Origin: Anthopleura xanthogrammica
Lineage: Eukaryota > Cnidaria > Anthozoa > Actiniaria > Actiniidae
Assembly (NCBI GenBank): GCA_964019055.1
Contig: OZ025219.1
Span: forward strand, 3,677,868 to 3,741,867
Reading direction: 5' to 3'
DNA: 64,000 nucleotides
Shown here: piece after piece, positions 1 through 14,030 of the stretch
Numbering within the stretch: position 1 is the first letter of the stretch
Layout: each line of letters starts with the position of its first letter
The notes under the pieces: generated by a model
Told to the model about the DNA's origin: nothing
Seen by the model: the letters and a program-made list of their open reading frames with translations, nothing else
Databases searched by the model: none
Made by a program: the position numbers and the translations under genes

Positions 1-3000
1 AATATATATATATATATATTTTTTATACCAGAATAGTGCGCTGATAATCAGGCTACCTCATAACTGGAAGGGTATTTGTGTCATAAGACTAGTGGGCTTA
101 TAACTAGGGAGGATCTTAACTTTAAGGGTGCTTGTGTTAGCAGAATAGTGGGCTTATAACTGGGGAGGATCTTAACTGGAAGGGTACTTGTGTTAGCAGA
201 ATAGTAGGCTTATAACTGGGGAGGATCTTAACTGGAAGTGTGCTTGTGTTATCAGAATAGTGGGCTGATAATCAGGTTAGCTCATAACTGGAAGGGTATT
301 TGAATTAGCGCTTTTAACATGAGCCTCGTTGCGTGGATGATTGGGCGACCACTTCCCACGTTATTGACTTTAAATAAATTATTATTAATATTATTATTAT
401 TAATAAGATTATTATTATTAACATTATTATATTATTATCATTATTATTCTTATCTTCATTATTATTATTAATATTATTATTATTATTATAAATATTATTA
501 TTATTATTATAAATATTATTATTATTATTTTTTTTTTTTTTTTTATACCAGAATAGTGCGCTGATAATGAGGCTACCTCATAACTGGAAGGGTATTTGTG
601 TCATGAGTATAGTGGGCTTATAACTAGGGAAGATCTTAACATTAAGGGTACTTGTGTTAGCAGAATAGTGGGCTTATACCTGGGGAGGATCTTAACTGTA
701 AGGGTACTTGTGTTAGCAGAATAGTAGGCTTATAACTGGGGAGGATCTTAACTGGAAGTGTGCTTGTGTTATCAGAATAGTGGGCTGATAATCAGGTTAG
801 CTCATAACTGGAAGGGTATTTGTATTAGCGTTTTTAACATGAGCCTCGTTGCGTGGATGATTGGGCGACCACTTCCCACGTTATTGACTTTAAATAAATT
901 ATTATTATTATTATTATTAAGATTATTATTATTAACATTATTATATTATTATCATTATTATTATTATCTTCATTATTATTATTAATATTATTATTATTAT
1001 TATTATTATTTATTTTTTTATACCAGAGTAGTGCGCTGATAATCAGGCTACCTCATAACTGGAAGGGTATTTGTGTCATGAGACTAGTGGGCTTATAACT
1101 AGGGAAGATCTTAACTTTAAGGGTGCTTGTGTTAGCAGAATAGTGGTCTTATAACTGGGGAGGATCTTAACTGTAAGGGTACTTGTGTTAGCAGAATAGT
1201 AGGCTTATAACTGGGGAGGATCTTAACTTGAAGGGTGCTTGTGTTAGCAGAATAGTGGTTTTATAACTGGGAATGATCTTAACTGTAAGGTTATTTGTCT
1301 TAGCAGAATAGTGGGCTTATAACTGGGGAGGATCGTAACTATAAGGGTGCTTGTGTTAGCAGAATAGTGGTTTTATAACTGGGAAGGATCTTAACTGTAA
1401 GGTTATTTGTCTTAGCAGAATAGTTGGCTTATAACTGGGGAGGATCTTAACTGTAAGGGTACTTGTGTTAGCAGAATAGTGGGCTTATAACTGGGGAGGA
1501 TCTTAACTGTAAGGGTACTTTTGTTAGCAGAATAGTGGGCTTATAACTGGGGAGGATCTTAACTGTAAGGGTACTTGTGTTAGCAGAATAGTGGGCTTAT
1601 AACTGGGGAGGATCTTAACTGGAAGTGTGCTTGTGTTATCAGAATAGTGGGCTGATAATCAGGTTAGCTCATAACTGGAAGGGTATTTGAATTAGCGCTT
1701 TTAACATGAGCCTCGTTGCGTGGATGATTGGGCGACCACTTCCCACGTTATTGACTTTAAATAAATTATTATTAATATTATTATTATTAATAAGATTATT
1801 ATTATTAACATTATTATATTATTATCATTATTATTCTTATCTTCATTATTATTATTAATATTATTATTATTATTATAAATATTATTATTATTATTATTAA
1901 TATTATTATTATTATTATTATTATTTATTTTTTTATACCAGAGTAGTGCGCTGATAATCAGGCTACCTCATAACTGGAAGGGTATTTGTGTCATGAGACT
2001 AGTGGGCTTATAACTAGGGAAGATCTTAACTTTAAGGGTGCTTGTGTTAGCAGAATAGCGGTCTTATAACTGGGGAGGATCTTAACTGTAAGGGTACTTG
2101 TGTTAGCAGAATAGTAGGCTTATAACTGGGGAGGATCTTAACTTGAAGGGTGCTTGTGTTAGCAGAATAGTGGTTTTATAACTGGGAATGATCTTAACTG
2201 TAAGGTTATTTGTCTTAGCAGAATAGTGGGCTTATAACTGGGGAGGATCGTAACTATAAGGGTGCTTGTGTTAGCAGAATAGTGGTTTTATAACTGGGAA
2301 GGATCTTAACTGTAAGGTTATTTGTCTTAGCAGAATAGTGGGCTTATAACTGGGGAGGATCCTAACTGTAAGGGTACTTGTGTTAGCAGAATAGTGGGCT
2401 TATAACTGGGGAGGATCTTAACTGTAAGGGTACTTTTGTTAGCAGAATAGTGGGCTTATAACTGGGGAGGATCTTAACTGTAAGGGTACTTGTGTTAGCA
2501 GAATAGTGGGCTTATAACTGGGGAGGATGTTAACTGGAAGTGTGCTTGTGTTATCAGAATAGTGGGCTGATAATCAGGTTAGCTCATAACTGGAAGGGTA
2601 TTTGTATTAGCGCTTTTAAAATGAGCCTCGTTGCGTGGAAGATTGGGCGACCACTTCCCACGTTATTGACTTTACATAAATTATTATTAATAATATTATT
2701 ATTATTAAGATTATTATTATTAACATTATTATATTATTATTATCATTATTATTATTATCTTCATTATTATTATTAATATTATTATTATTATAAATATTAT
2801 TATTATTTTTTTTTTTAATTTTTTTTTTATACCAGAATAGTGCTTTGATAATCAGGCTACCTCATAACTGGAAGGGTTTTTGTGTCATGAGACTAGTGGG
2901 CCTATAACTAGGGAAAATCTTAACTTTATGGGTGATTGTGTTAGCAGAATAGTGGTCTTATAACTGGGAAGGATCTTAACTGTAAGGGTATTTGTCTTAG

Positions 3001-6000
3001 CAGAATAGTGGGCTTAAAACTGGGGAGGATCTTAACTGTAAGGGTACTTGTGTTAGCAGAATAGTAGGCTTATAACTGGGGAGGACCTTAACTTTAAGTG
3101 TACTTGTGTTAGCAGAATAGTGGGCTGATAATCAGCTTAGCTCATAACTGGAAGGGTATTTGTATTAGCGTTTTTAACATGAGCCTCGTTGTGTGGAAGA
3201 TTGGGTGACCACTTCCCACGTTATTGACTTTAAATAAATTATTATTAATATTATTATTATTAACATTATTATTATTATTAACATTATTATATTATTATCA
3301 TTATTATTATTATCTTCAATATTATTATTATTATAATTATTATAAATATTATTATTATTATCATTTTTTTTTTTATACTAGAGTAGTGCGCTGATAATCA
3401 GGCTACCTCATAACTGGAAGGGTATTTGTGTCATGAGACTAGTGGGCTTATAACTAGGGAAGATCTTAACTTGAAGGGTGCTTGTGTTAGCAGAATAGTG
3501 GGCTTATAACTGGGGAGGATCTTAACTGTAAGGGTACTTGTGTTAACAGAATAGTAGGCTTATAACTGGGGAGGATCTTAACTGAAAGGGTGCTTGTGTT
3601 ATCAGAATAGTGGGCTGATAATCAGCTTAGCTCATAACTGGAAGGGTATTTGTGTCATGAGACTAGTGGGCTTATAACTAGGGAAGATCTTAACTTGAAG
3701 GGTGCTTGTGTTAGCAGAATAGTGGGCTTATAACTGGGGAGGATCTTAACTTTAAGTGTACTTGTGTTAGCAGAATAGTGGGCTGATAATCAGCTTAGCT
3801 CATAACTGGAAGGGTATTTGTATTAGCGTTTTTAACATGAGCCTCGTTGTGTGGAAGATTGGGTGACCACTTCCCACGTTATTGACTTTAAATAAATTAT
3901 TATTAATATGATTATTATTAACATTATTATTATTATTAACATTATTATATTATTATCATTATTATTATTATCTTCAATATTATTATTATTATTATTATAA
4001 TTATTATAAATATTATTATTATTATTATTTTTTTTTTTATACTAGAGTAGTGCGCTGATAATCAGGCTACCTCATAACTGGAAGGGTATTTGTGTCATGA
4101 GACTAGTGGGCTTATAACTAGGGAAGATCTTAACTTGAAGGGTGCTTGTGTTAGCAGAATAGTGGGCTTATAACTGGGGAGGATCTTAACTGTAAGGGTA
4201 CTTGTGTTAACAGAATAGTAGGCTTATAACTGGGGAGGATCTTAACTGTAAGGGTACTTGTGTTAACAGAATAGTAGGCTTATAACTGGGGAGGATCTTA
4301 ACTGAAAGGGTGCTTGTGTTATCAGAATAGTGGGCTGATAATCAGGTTAGCTCATAACTGGAAGGGTATTTGTATTAGCGCTTTTAACATGAGCCTCGTT
4401 GCGTTGAAGATTGGGCGACCACTTCCCACGTTATTGACTTTGAATAAATTATTATTAATATTATTATTATTATTAAGATTATTATTATTAACATTAATAT
4501 ATTATTATCATTATTATTATTATCTTCATTATTATTATTAATATTATTATTAAGATTATAAATATTATTATTATTATTATTATTTTTTTTTTGTACCAGA
4601 ATAGTGCGCTGATAATGAGGCTACCTCATAACTGGAAGGGTTTTTGTGTCATGAGACTAGTGGGCTTATAACTAGGGAAGATCTTAACTTTAAGGGTGCT
4701 TGTGTTAGCAGAATAGTGGTCTTATAACTGGGAAGGATCTTAACTGTAAGGGTATTTGTCTTACCAGAATAGTGGGCTTATAATTGGGGAGTATCTTAAC
4801 TGTAAGGGTACTTGTGTTAGCAGAATAGTAGGCTTATAACTGGGGAGGATCTTAACTGTAAGTGTACTTGTGTTAGCAGAATAGTGGGCTGATAATCAGC
4901 TTAGCTCATAACTGGAAGGGTATTTGTGTCATGAGACTAGTGGGCTTATAACTAGGGAAGATCTTAACTTGAAGGGTGCTTGTGTTAGCAGAATAGTAGG
5001 CTTATAACTGGGGAGGATCTTAACTGTAAGGGTACTTGTGTTAGCAGAATAGTGGGCTTATAACTGGGGAGGATCTTAACTGTAAGGGTACTTGTGTTAG
5101 CAGAATAGTGGGCTTATAACTGGGGAGGATCTTAACTGTAAGGGTACTTGTGTTAGCAGAATAGTAGGCTTATAACTGGGGAGGATCTTAACTGTAAGGG
5201 TACTTGTGTTAGCAGAATAGTAGGCTTATAACTGGGGAGGATCTTAACTTTAAGTGTACTTGTGTTAGCAGAATAGTGGGCTTATAACTGGGGAGGATCT
5301 TAACTGTAAGGGTACTTGTGTTAGCAGAATAGTGGGCTTATAACTGGGGAGGATCTTAACTGTAAGGGTACTTGTGTTAGCAGAATAGTAGGCTTATAAC
5401 TGGGGAGGATCTTAACTGTAAGTGTACTTGTGTTAGCAGAATAGTGCGCTGATAATCAGGCTACCTCATAACTGGAAGGGTATTTGTGTCATAAGACTAG
5501 TGGGCTTATAACTAGGGAGGATCTTAACTTTAAGGGTGCTTGTGTTAGCAGAATAGTAGGCTTATAACTGGGGAGGATCTTAACTGGAAGTGTGCTTGTG
5601 TTATCAGAATAGTGGGCTGATAATCAGGTTAGCTCATAACTGGAAGGGTATTTGAATTAGCGCTTTTAACATGAGCCTCGTTGCGTGGATGATTGGGCGA
5701 CCACTTCCCACGTTATTGACTTTAAATAAATTATTATTAATATTATTATTATTAATAAGATTATTATTATTAACATTATTATATTATTATCATTATTATT
5801 CTTATCTTCATTATTATTATTAATATTATTATTATTATTATAAATATTATTATTATTATTATAAATATTATTATTATTTTTTTTTTTTTTTTTTTTATAC
5901 CAGAATAGTGCGCTGATAATGAGGCTACCTCATAACTGGAAGGGTATTTGTGTCATGAGACTAGTGGGCTTATAACTAGGGAAGATCTTAACTTTAAGGG

Positions 6001-9000
6001 TGCTTGTGTTAGCAGAATAGTGGTCTTATAACTGGGGAGGATCTTAACTGTAAGGGTACTTGTGTTAGCAGAATAGTAGGCTTATAACTGGGGAGGATCT
6101 TAACTTGAAGGGTGCTTGTGTTAGCAGAATAGTGGTTTTATAACTGGGAATGATCTTAACTGTAAGGTTATTTGTCTTAGCAGAATAGTGGGCTTATAAC
6201 TGGGGAGGATCGTAACTATAAGGGTGCTTGTGTTAGCAGAATAGTGGTTTTATAACTGGGAAGGATCTTAACTGTAAGGTTATTTGTCTTAGCAGAATAG
6301 TGGGCTTATAACTGGGGAGGATCTTAACTGTAAGGGTACTTGTGTTAGCAGAATAGTGGGCTTATAACTGGGGAGGATCTTAACTGTAAGGGTACTTTTG
6401 TGAGCAGAATAGTGGGCTTATAACTGGGGAGGATCTTAACTGTAAGGGTACTTGTGTTAGCAGAATAGTGGGCTTATAACTGGGGAGGATCTTAACTGGA
6501 AGTGTGCTTGTGTTATCAGAATAGTGGGCTGATAATCAGCTTAGCTCATAACTGGAAGGGTATTTGTATTAGCGTTTTTATAATGAGCCTCGTTGTGTGG
6601 AAGATTGGGTGACCACTTCCCACGTTATTGACTTTAAATAAATTATTATTAATATTATTATTATTAACATTATTATTATTATTAACATTATTATATTATT
6701 ATCATTATTATTATTATCTTCAATATTATTATTATTATAATTATTATAAATATTATTATTATTTTTTTTTTTATACTAGAGTAGTGCGCTGATAATCAGG
6801 CTACCTCATAACTGGAAGGGTATTTGTGTCATGAGACTAGTGGGCTTATAACTGGGGAGGATCGTAACTATAAGGGTGCTTGTGTTAGCAGAATAGTGGT
6901 TTTATAACTGGGAAGGATCTTAACTGTAAGGTTATTTGTCTTAGCAGAATAGTGGGCTTATAACTGGGGAGGATCTTAACTGTAAGGGTACTTGTGTTAG
7001 CAGAATAGTGGGCTTATAACTGGGGAGGATCTTAACTGTAAGGGTACTTTTGTGAGCAGAATAGTGGGCTTATAACTGGGGAGGATCTTAACTGTAAGGG
7101 TACTTGTGTTAGCAGAATAGTGGGCTTATAACTGGGGAGGATCTTAACTGGAAGTGTGCTTGTGTTATCAGAATAGTGGGCTGATAATCAGCTTAGCTCA
7201 TAACTGGAAGGGTATTTGTATTAGCGTTTTTATAATGAGCCTCGTTGTGTGGAAGATTGGGTGACCACTTCCCACGTTATTGACTTTAAATAAATTATTA
7301 TTAATATTATTATTATTAACATTATTATTATTATTAACATTATTATATTATTATCATTATTATTATTATCTTCAATATTATTATTATTATAATTATTATA
7401 AATATTATTATTATTTTTTTTTTTATACTAGAGTAGTGCGCTGATAATCAGGCTACCTCATAACTGGAAGGGTATTTGTGTCATGAGACTAGTGGGCTTA
7501 TAACTAGGGAAGATCTTAACTTGAAGGGTGCTTGTGTTAGCAGAATAGTGGGCTTATAACTGGGGAGGATCTTAACTGTAAGGGTACTTGTGTTAACAGA
7601 ATAGTAGGCTTATAACTGGGGAGGATCTTAACTGAAAGGGTGCTTGTGTTATCAGAATAGTGGGCTGATAATCAGGTTAGCTCATAACTGGAAGGGTATT
7701 TGTATTAGCGCTTTTAACATGAGCCTCGTTGCGTTGAAGATTGGGCGACCACTTCCCACGTTATTGACTTTAAATAAATTATTATTAATATTATTATTAT
7801 TATTAAGATTATTATTATTAACATTATTATATTATTATCATTATTATTATTATCTTCATTATTATTATTAATATTATTATTAAGATTATAAATATTATTA
7901 TTATTTTTTTTTTATTTTTTTTTTTATACCAGAATAGTGCGCTGATAATGAGGCTACCTCATAACTGGAAGGGTTTTTGTGTCATGAGACTAGTGGGCTT
8001 ATAACTAGGGAAGATCTTAACTTTAAGGGTGCTTGTGTTAGCAGAATAGTGGTCTTATAACTGGGAAGGATCTTAACTGTAAGGGTATTTGTCTTACCAG
8101 AATAGTGGGCTTATAACTGGGGAGTATCTTAACTGTAAGGGTACTTGTGTTAGCAGAATAGTAGGCTTATAACTGGGGAGGATCTTAACTGTAAGTGTAC
8201 TTGTGTTAGCAGAATAGTGGGCTGATAATCAGCTTAGCTCATAACTGGAAGGGTATTTGTGTCATGAGACTAGTGGGCTTATAACTAGGGAAGATCTTAA
8301 CTTGAAGGGCGCTTGTGTTAGCAGAATAGTGGGCTTATAACTGGGGAGTATCTTAACTGTAAGGGTACTTGTGTTAGCAGAATAGTAGGCTTATAACTGG
8401 GGAGGATCTTAACTGTAAGTGTACTTGTGTTAGCAGAATAGTGGGCTGATAATCAGCTTAGCTCATAACTGGAAGGGTATTTGTGTCATGAGACTAGTGG
8501 GCTTATAACTAGGGAAGATCTTAACTTGAAGGGTGCTTGTGTTAGCAGAATAGTGGGCTTATAACTGGGGAGGATCTTAACTGTAAGGGTACTTGTGTTA
8601 GCAGAATAGTAGGCTTATAACTGGGGAGGATCTTAACTGAAAGTGTGCTTGTGTTATCAGAATAGTGGGCTGATAATCAGGTTAGCTCATAACTGGAAGG
8701 GTATTTGTATTAGCGCTTTTAACATGAGCCTCGTTGCGTTGAAGATTGGGCGACCACTTCCCACGTTATTGACTTTAAATAAATTATTATTAATATTATT
8801 ATTATTATTAAGATTATTATTATTAACATTATTATATTATTATCATTATTATTATTATCTTCATTATTATTATTAATATTATTATTAAGATTATAAATAT
8901 TATTATTATTATTATTTTTTTTTTTTTATACCAGAATAGTGCGCTGATAATCAGGCTACCTCATAACTGGAAGGGTATTTGTGTCATGAGACTAGTGGGC

Positions 9001-12000
9001 TTATAACTAGGGAAGATCTTAACTTTAAGGGTGCTTGTGTTAGCAGAATAGTGGGCTTATCACTGGGGAGGATCTTAACTGTAAGGGTACTTGTGTTAGC
9101 AGAATAGTAGGCTTATAACTGGGGAGGATCTTAACTGGAAGTGTGCTTGTGTTATCAGAATAGTGGGCTGATAATCAGGTTAGCTCATAACTGGAAGGGT
9201 ATTTGTATTAGCGTTTTTAACATGAGCCTCGTTGCGTGGATGATTGGGCGACCACTTCCCACGTTATTGACTTTAAATAAATTATTATTAATATTATTAT
9301 TATTATTAACAGTATTATTATTAACATTATTAATATTATCTTCATTATTATTATTAATATTATTATTATTATTATTATAAATATTATTATTATTTTTTTT
9401 TTTTTTTTATACCAGAATAGTGCGCTGATAATCAGTCTACCTCATAACTGGAAGGGTATTTGTGTCATGAGACTAGTGGGCTTATAACTAGGGAAGATCT
9501 TAACTTTAAGGGTGCTTGTGTTAGCAGAATAGTGGGCTTATCACTGGGGAGGATCTTAACTGTAAGGGTACTTGTGTTAGCAGAATAGTAGGCTTATAAC
9601 TGGGGAGGATCTTAACTGGAAGTGTGCTTGTGTTATCAGAATAGTGGGCTGATAATCAGGTTAGCTCATAACTGGAAGGGTATTTGTATTAGCGTTTTTA
9701 ACATGAGCCTCGTTGCGTGGATGATTGGGCGACCACTTCCCACGTTATTGACTTTAAATAAATTATTATTAATATTATTATTATTATTAACAGTATTATT
9801 ATTAACATTATTAATATTAACTTTATTATATTATTATCATTATTATTATTATCTTCATTATTATCATTAATATTATTATTATTTTAAATATTATTATTAT
9901 TATTTTTTTTTTATACCAGAATAGTGCGCTGATAATCAGGCTACCTCATAACTGGAAGGGTTTTTGTGTCATAAGACTAGTGGGCTTATAACTAGGGAAG
10001 ATCTTAACTTTAAGGGTGCTTCTGTTAGCAGAATAGTGGCCTTATAACTGGGGAGGATCTTAACTGTAAGTGTGCTTGTGTTAGCAGAATAGTGGGCTTA
10101 TAACTGGGGAGGATCTTAACTATAAGGGTACTTGTGTTAGCAGAATAGTGGGCTTATAACTGGGGAGGATCTTAACTATCAGTGTATTTGTGTTAGCAGA
10201 ATAGTGGCCTTATAACTGGGGAGGATCTTAACTGTAAGGGTACTTGTGTTAGCAGAATAGTGGGCTTATAACTGGGGTGAATCTTAACTGTAAGGGTACT
10301 TGTGTTAGCAGAATAGTGGGCTTATAACTGGGGAGGATCTTAACTGTAAGGGTATTTGTCTTAGCAGAATAGTGGGCTTATAACTGGGGAGGATCTTAAC
10401 TGTAAGAATACTTGTGTTAGCAGAATAGTGGGCTTATAACTGGGGAGGATCTTAACTGTAAGGGTACTTGTGTTAGCAGAATAGTAGGCTTATAACTGGG
10501 GAGGATCTTAACCGTAAGTGTACTTGTGTTTGCAGAATAGTGGGCTGTTAATCAGCTTAGCTCATAACTGGAAGGGTATTTGTATTAGCGCTTTTAACAT
10601 AAGCCTCGTTGTGTGGAAGATTGGGCGACCACTTCCCATGTTATTGACTTTAAATAAATTATTATTAATATTATTATTATTATTATAACAGTATTATTAT
10701 TAACATTATTATATTATTATCATTATTATTATTATCTTCATTATTAATATTAATATTATTATTATTATAAATATTATTATTATTATTATAAATATTATTA
10801 TTATTATTATAAATATTATTATTATTAATATTTTTTTTTTATACCAGAGTAGTACGCTGATAATCAGGCTACCTCATAACTGGAAGGGTATTTGTGTCAT
10901 GAGACTAGTGGGCTTATAACTAGGGAAGATCTTAACTTTAAGGGTGCTTGTGTTAGCAGAATAGTGGGCTTATCACTGGGGAGGATCTTAACTGTAAGGG
11001 TACTTGTGTTAGCAGAATAGTAGGCTTATAACTGGGGAGGATCTTAACTGGAAGTGTGCTTGTGTTATCAGAATAGTGGGCTGATAATCAGGTTAGCTCA
11101 TAACTGGAAGGGTATTTGTATTAGCGCTTTTAACATAAGCCTCGTTGCGTGGAAGATTGGGCGACCACTTCCCACGTTATTGACTTTAAATAAATTATTA
11201 TTAATATTATTATTATTATTAAGATTATTATTATTAACATTATTATATTATTATCATTATTATTATTATCTTCATTATTATTATTAATATTATTATTATT
11301 ATTATAAATATTATTATTTATTTTTTTTTTATACCAGAATAGTGCGCTGATAATCAGGCTACCTCATAACTGGAAGGGTTTTTGTGTCATGAGACTAGTG
11401 GGCTTATAACTAGGGAAGATCTTAACTTTAAGGGTGCTTGTGTTAGCAGAATAGTGGTTTTATAACTGGGAAGGATCTTAACTGTAAGGGTATTTGTCTT
11501 AGCAGAATAGTGGGCTTATAACTGGGGAGGATCTTAACTGTAAGTGTACTTGTGTTAGCAGAATAGTAGGCTTATAACTGGGGAGGATCTTAACTGTATG
11601 TGTACTTGTGTTAGCAGAATAGTGGGCTGTTAATCAGCTTAGCTCATAACTGGAAGGGTTTTTGTGTCATGAGACTAGTGGGCTTATAACTAGGGAAGAT
11701 CTTAACTTTAAGGGTGCTTGTGTTAGCAGAATAGTGCTTTTATAACTGGGAAGGATCTTAACTGTAAGGGTATTTGTCTTAGCAGAATAGTGGGCTTATA
11801 ACTGGGGAGGATCTTAACTATAAGGGTACTTGTGTTAGCAGAATAGGAGGCTTATAACTGGGAAGGATCTTAACTGGAAGTGTGCTTGTGTTAACAGAAT
11901 AGTGGGCTGATAATCAGGTTAGCTCATAACTGGAAGGGTATTTGTATTAGCGCTTTTAACATGAGCCTCGTTGCGTGGAAGATTGGGCGACCACTTCCCA

Positions 12001-12095
12001 CGTTATTGACTTTAAATAAATTATTATTAATATTATTATTATTAAGATTATTATTATTAACATTATTATATTATTATCATTATTATTATTATCTC

Positions 12096-12150
<55 letters not shown>

Positions 12151-14030
12151 AATATTATTATTATTATTTTTTTTTTTTTATACCAGAGTAGTGCGCTGAT
12201 AATCAGGGTACCTCATAACTGGAAGGGTTTTTGTGTCATAAGACTAGTGGGCTTATAACTAGGGAAGATCTTAACTTTAAGGGTGCTTGTCTTAGCAGAA
12301 TAGTGGGCTTATAACTGGGGAGGATCTTAACTGTAAGGGTATTTGTCTTCTCACAATAGTGGGCTTATAACTAGGGAGGATCTTAACTATAAGGGTACTT
12401 GTGTTAGCAGAAAAGTGGGCTTATAACTGGGGAGGATCTTAACTATAAGGGTACTTGTGTTAGCAGAAAAGTGGCCTTATAACTGGGGAGGATCTTAACT
12501 GTAAGGGTAATTGTGTTAGCAGAATAGTGGGCTTATAACTGGGGAGAATCTTAACTGTAAGGGTACTTGTGTTAGCAGAATAGTGGGCTTATAACTGAGG
12601 AGGATCTTAACTGTAAGGGTACTTGTGTTAGCAGAATAGTGGGCTTATAACTGGGGAGGATCTTAACTGTAAGGGAACTTGTGTTAGCAGAATAGTAGGC
12701 TTATAACTGGGGAGGATCTTAACTGGAAGTGTGCTTGTGTTATCAGAATAGTGGGCTGATAATCAGGTTAGCTCATAACTGGAAGGGTATTTCTATTAGC
12801 GTTTTTAACATGAGCCTCGTTGCGTGGAAGATTGGGCGACCACTTCCCACGTTATTGACTTTAAATAAATTATTATTAATATTATTATTATTAACATTAT
12901 TATTATTAACATTATTATATTATTATCATTATTATTATTATCTTCATTATTATTATTATTATTATTATTATAAATATTATTATTATTATTTTTTTTTTAT
13001 ACCAGAATAGTGCGCTGATAATCAGGCTACCTCATAACTGGAAGGGTTTTTGTGTCATAAGACTAGTGGGCTTATAACTAGGGAAGATCTTAACTTTAAG
13101 GGTGCTTGTGTTAGCAGAATAGTGGGCTTATAACTGGGGAGGATCTTAACTGTAAGGGTACTTGTGTTAGCAGAATAGTAGGCTTATAACTGGGGAGGAT
13201 CTTAACTGTATGTGTACTTGTGTTAGCAGAATAGTGAGGTGATAATCAGGTTAGCTCATAACTGGAAGGGTATTTGTATTAGCGTTTTTAACATGAGCCT
13301 CGTTGTGTGGAAGATTGGGCGACCACTTCCCATGTTATTGACTTTAAATAAATTATTATTAATATTATTATTATTATTAACAGTATTATTATTAACATTA
13401 TTATATTATTATCATTATTATTATTATCTTCATTATTAATATTAATATTATTATTATAAATATTATTATTATTATTATAAATATTATTATTATTATTCAT
13501 ATTTTTTTTATACCAGAGTAGTACGCTTATAATCAGGCTACCTCATAACTGGAAGGGTATTTGTGTCATGAGACTAGTGGGCTTATAACTAGGGAAGATC
13601 TTAACTTTAAGGGTGCTTGTGTTAGCAGAATAGTGGGCTTATCACTGGGGAGGATCTTAACTGTAAGGGTACTTGTGTTAGCAGAATAGTAGGCTTATAA
13701 CTGGGGAGGATCTTAACTGGAAGTGTGCTTGTGTTATCAGAATAGTGGGCTGATAATCAGGTTAGCTCATAACTGGAAGGGTATTTGTATTAGCGTTTTT
13801 AACATGAGCCTCGTTGTGTGGAAGATTGGGCGACCACTTCCCATGTTATTGACTTTAAATAAATTATTATTAATATTATTATTATTATTAACAGTATTAT
13901 TATTAACATTATTATATTATTATCATTATTATTATTATTTTCATTATTAATATTAATATTATTATTATTATTATAAATATTATTATTATTATTATAAATA
14001 TTATTATTATTATTTTATTTTTTTTTATAC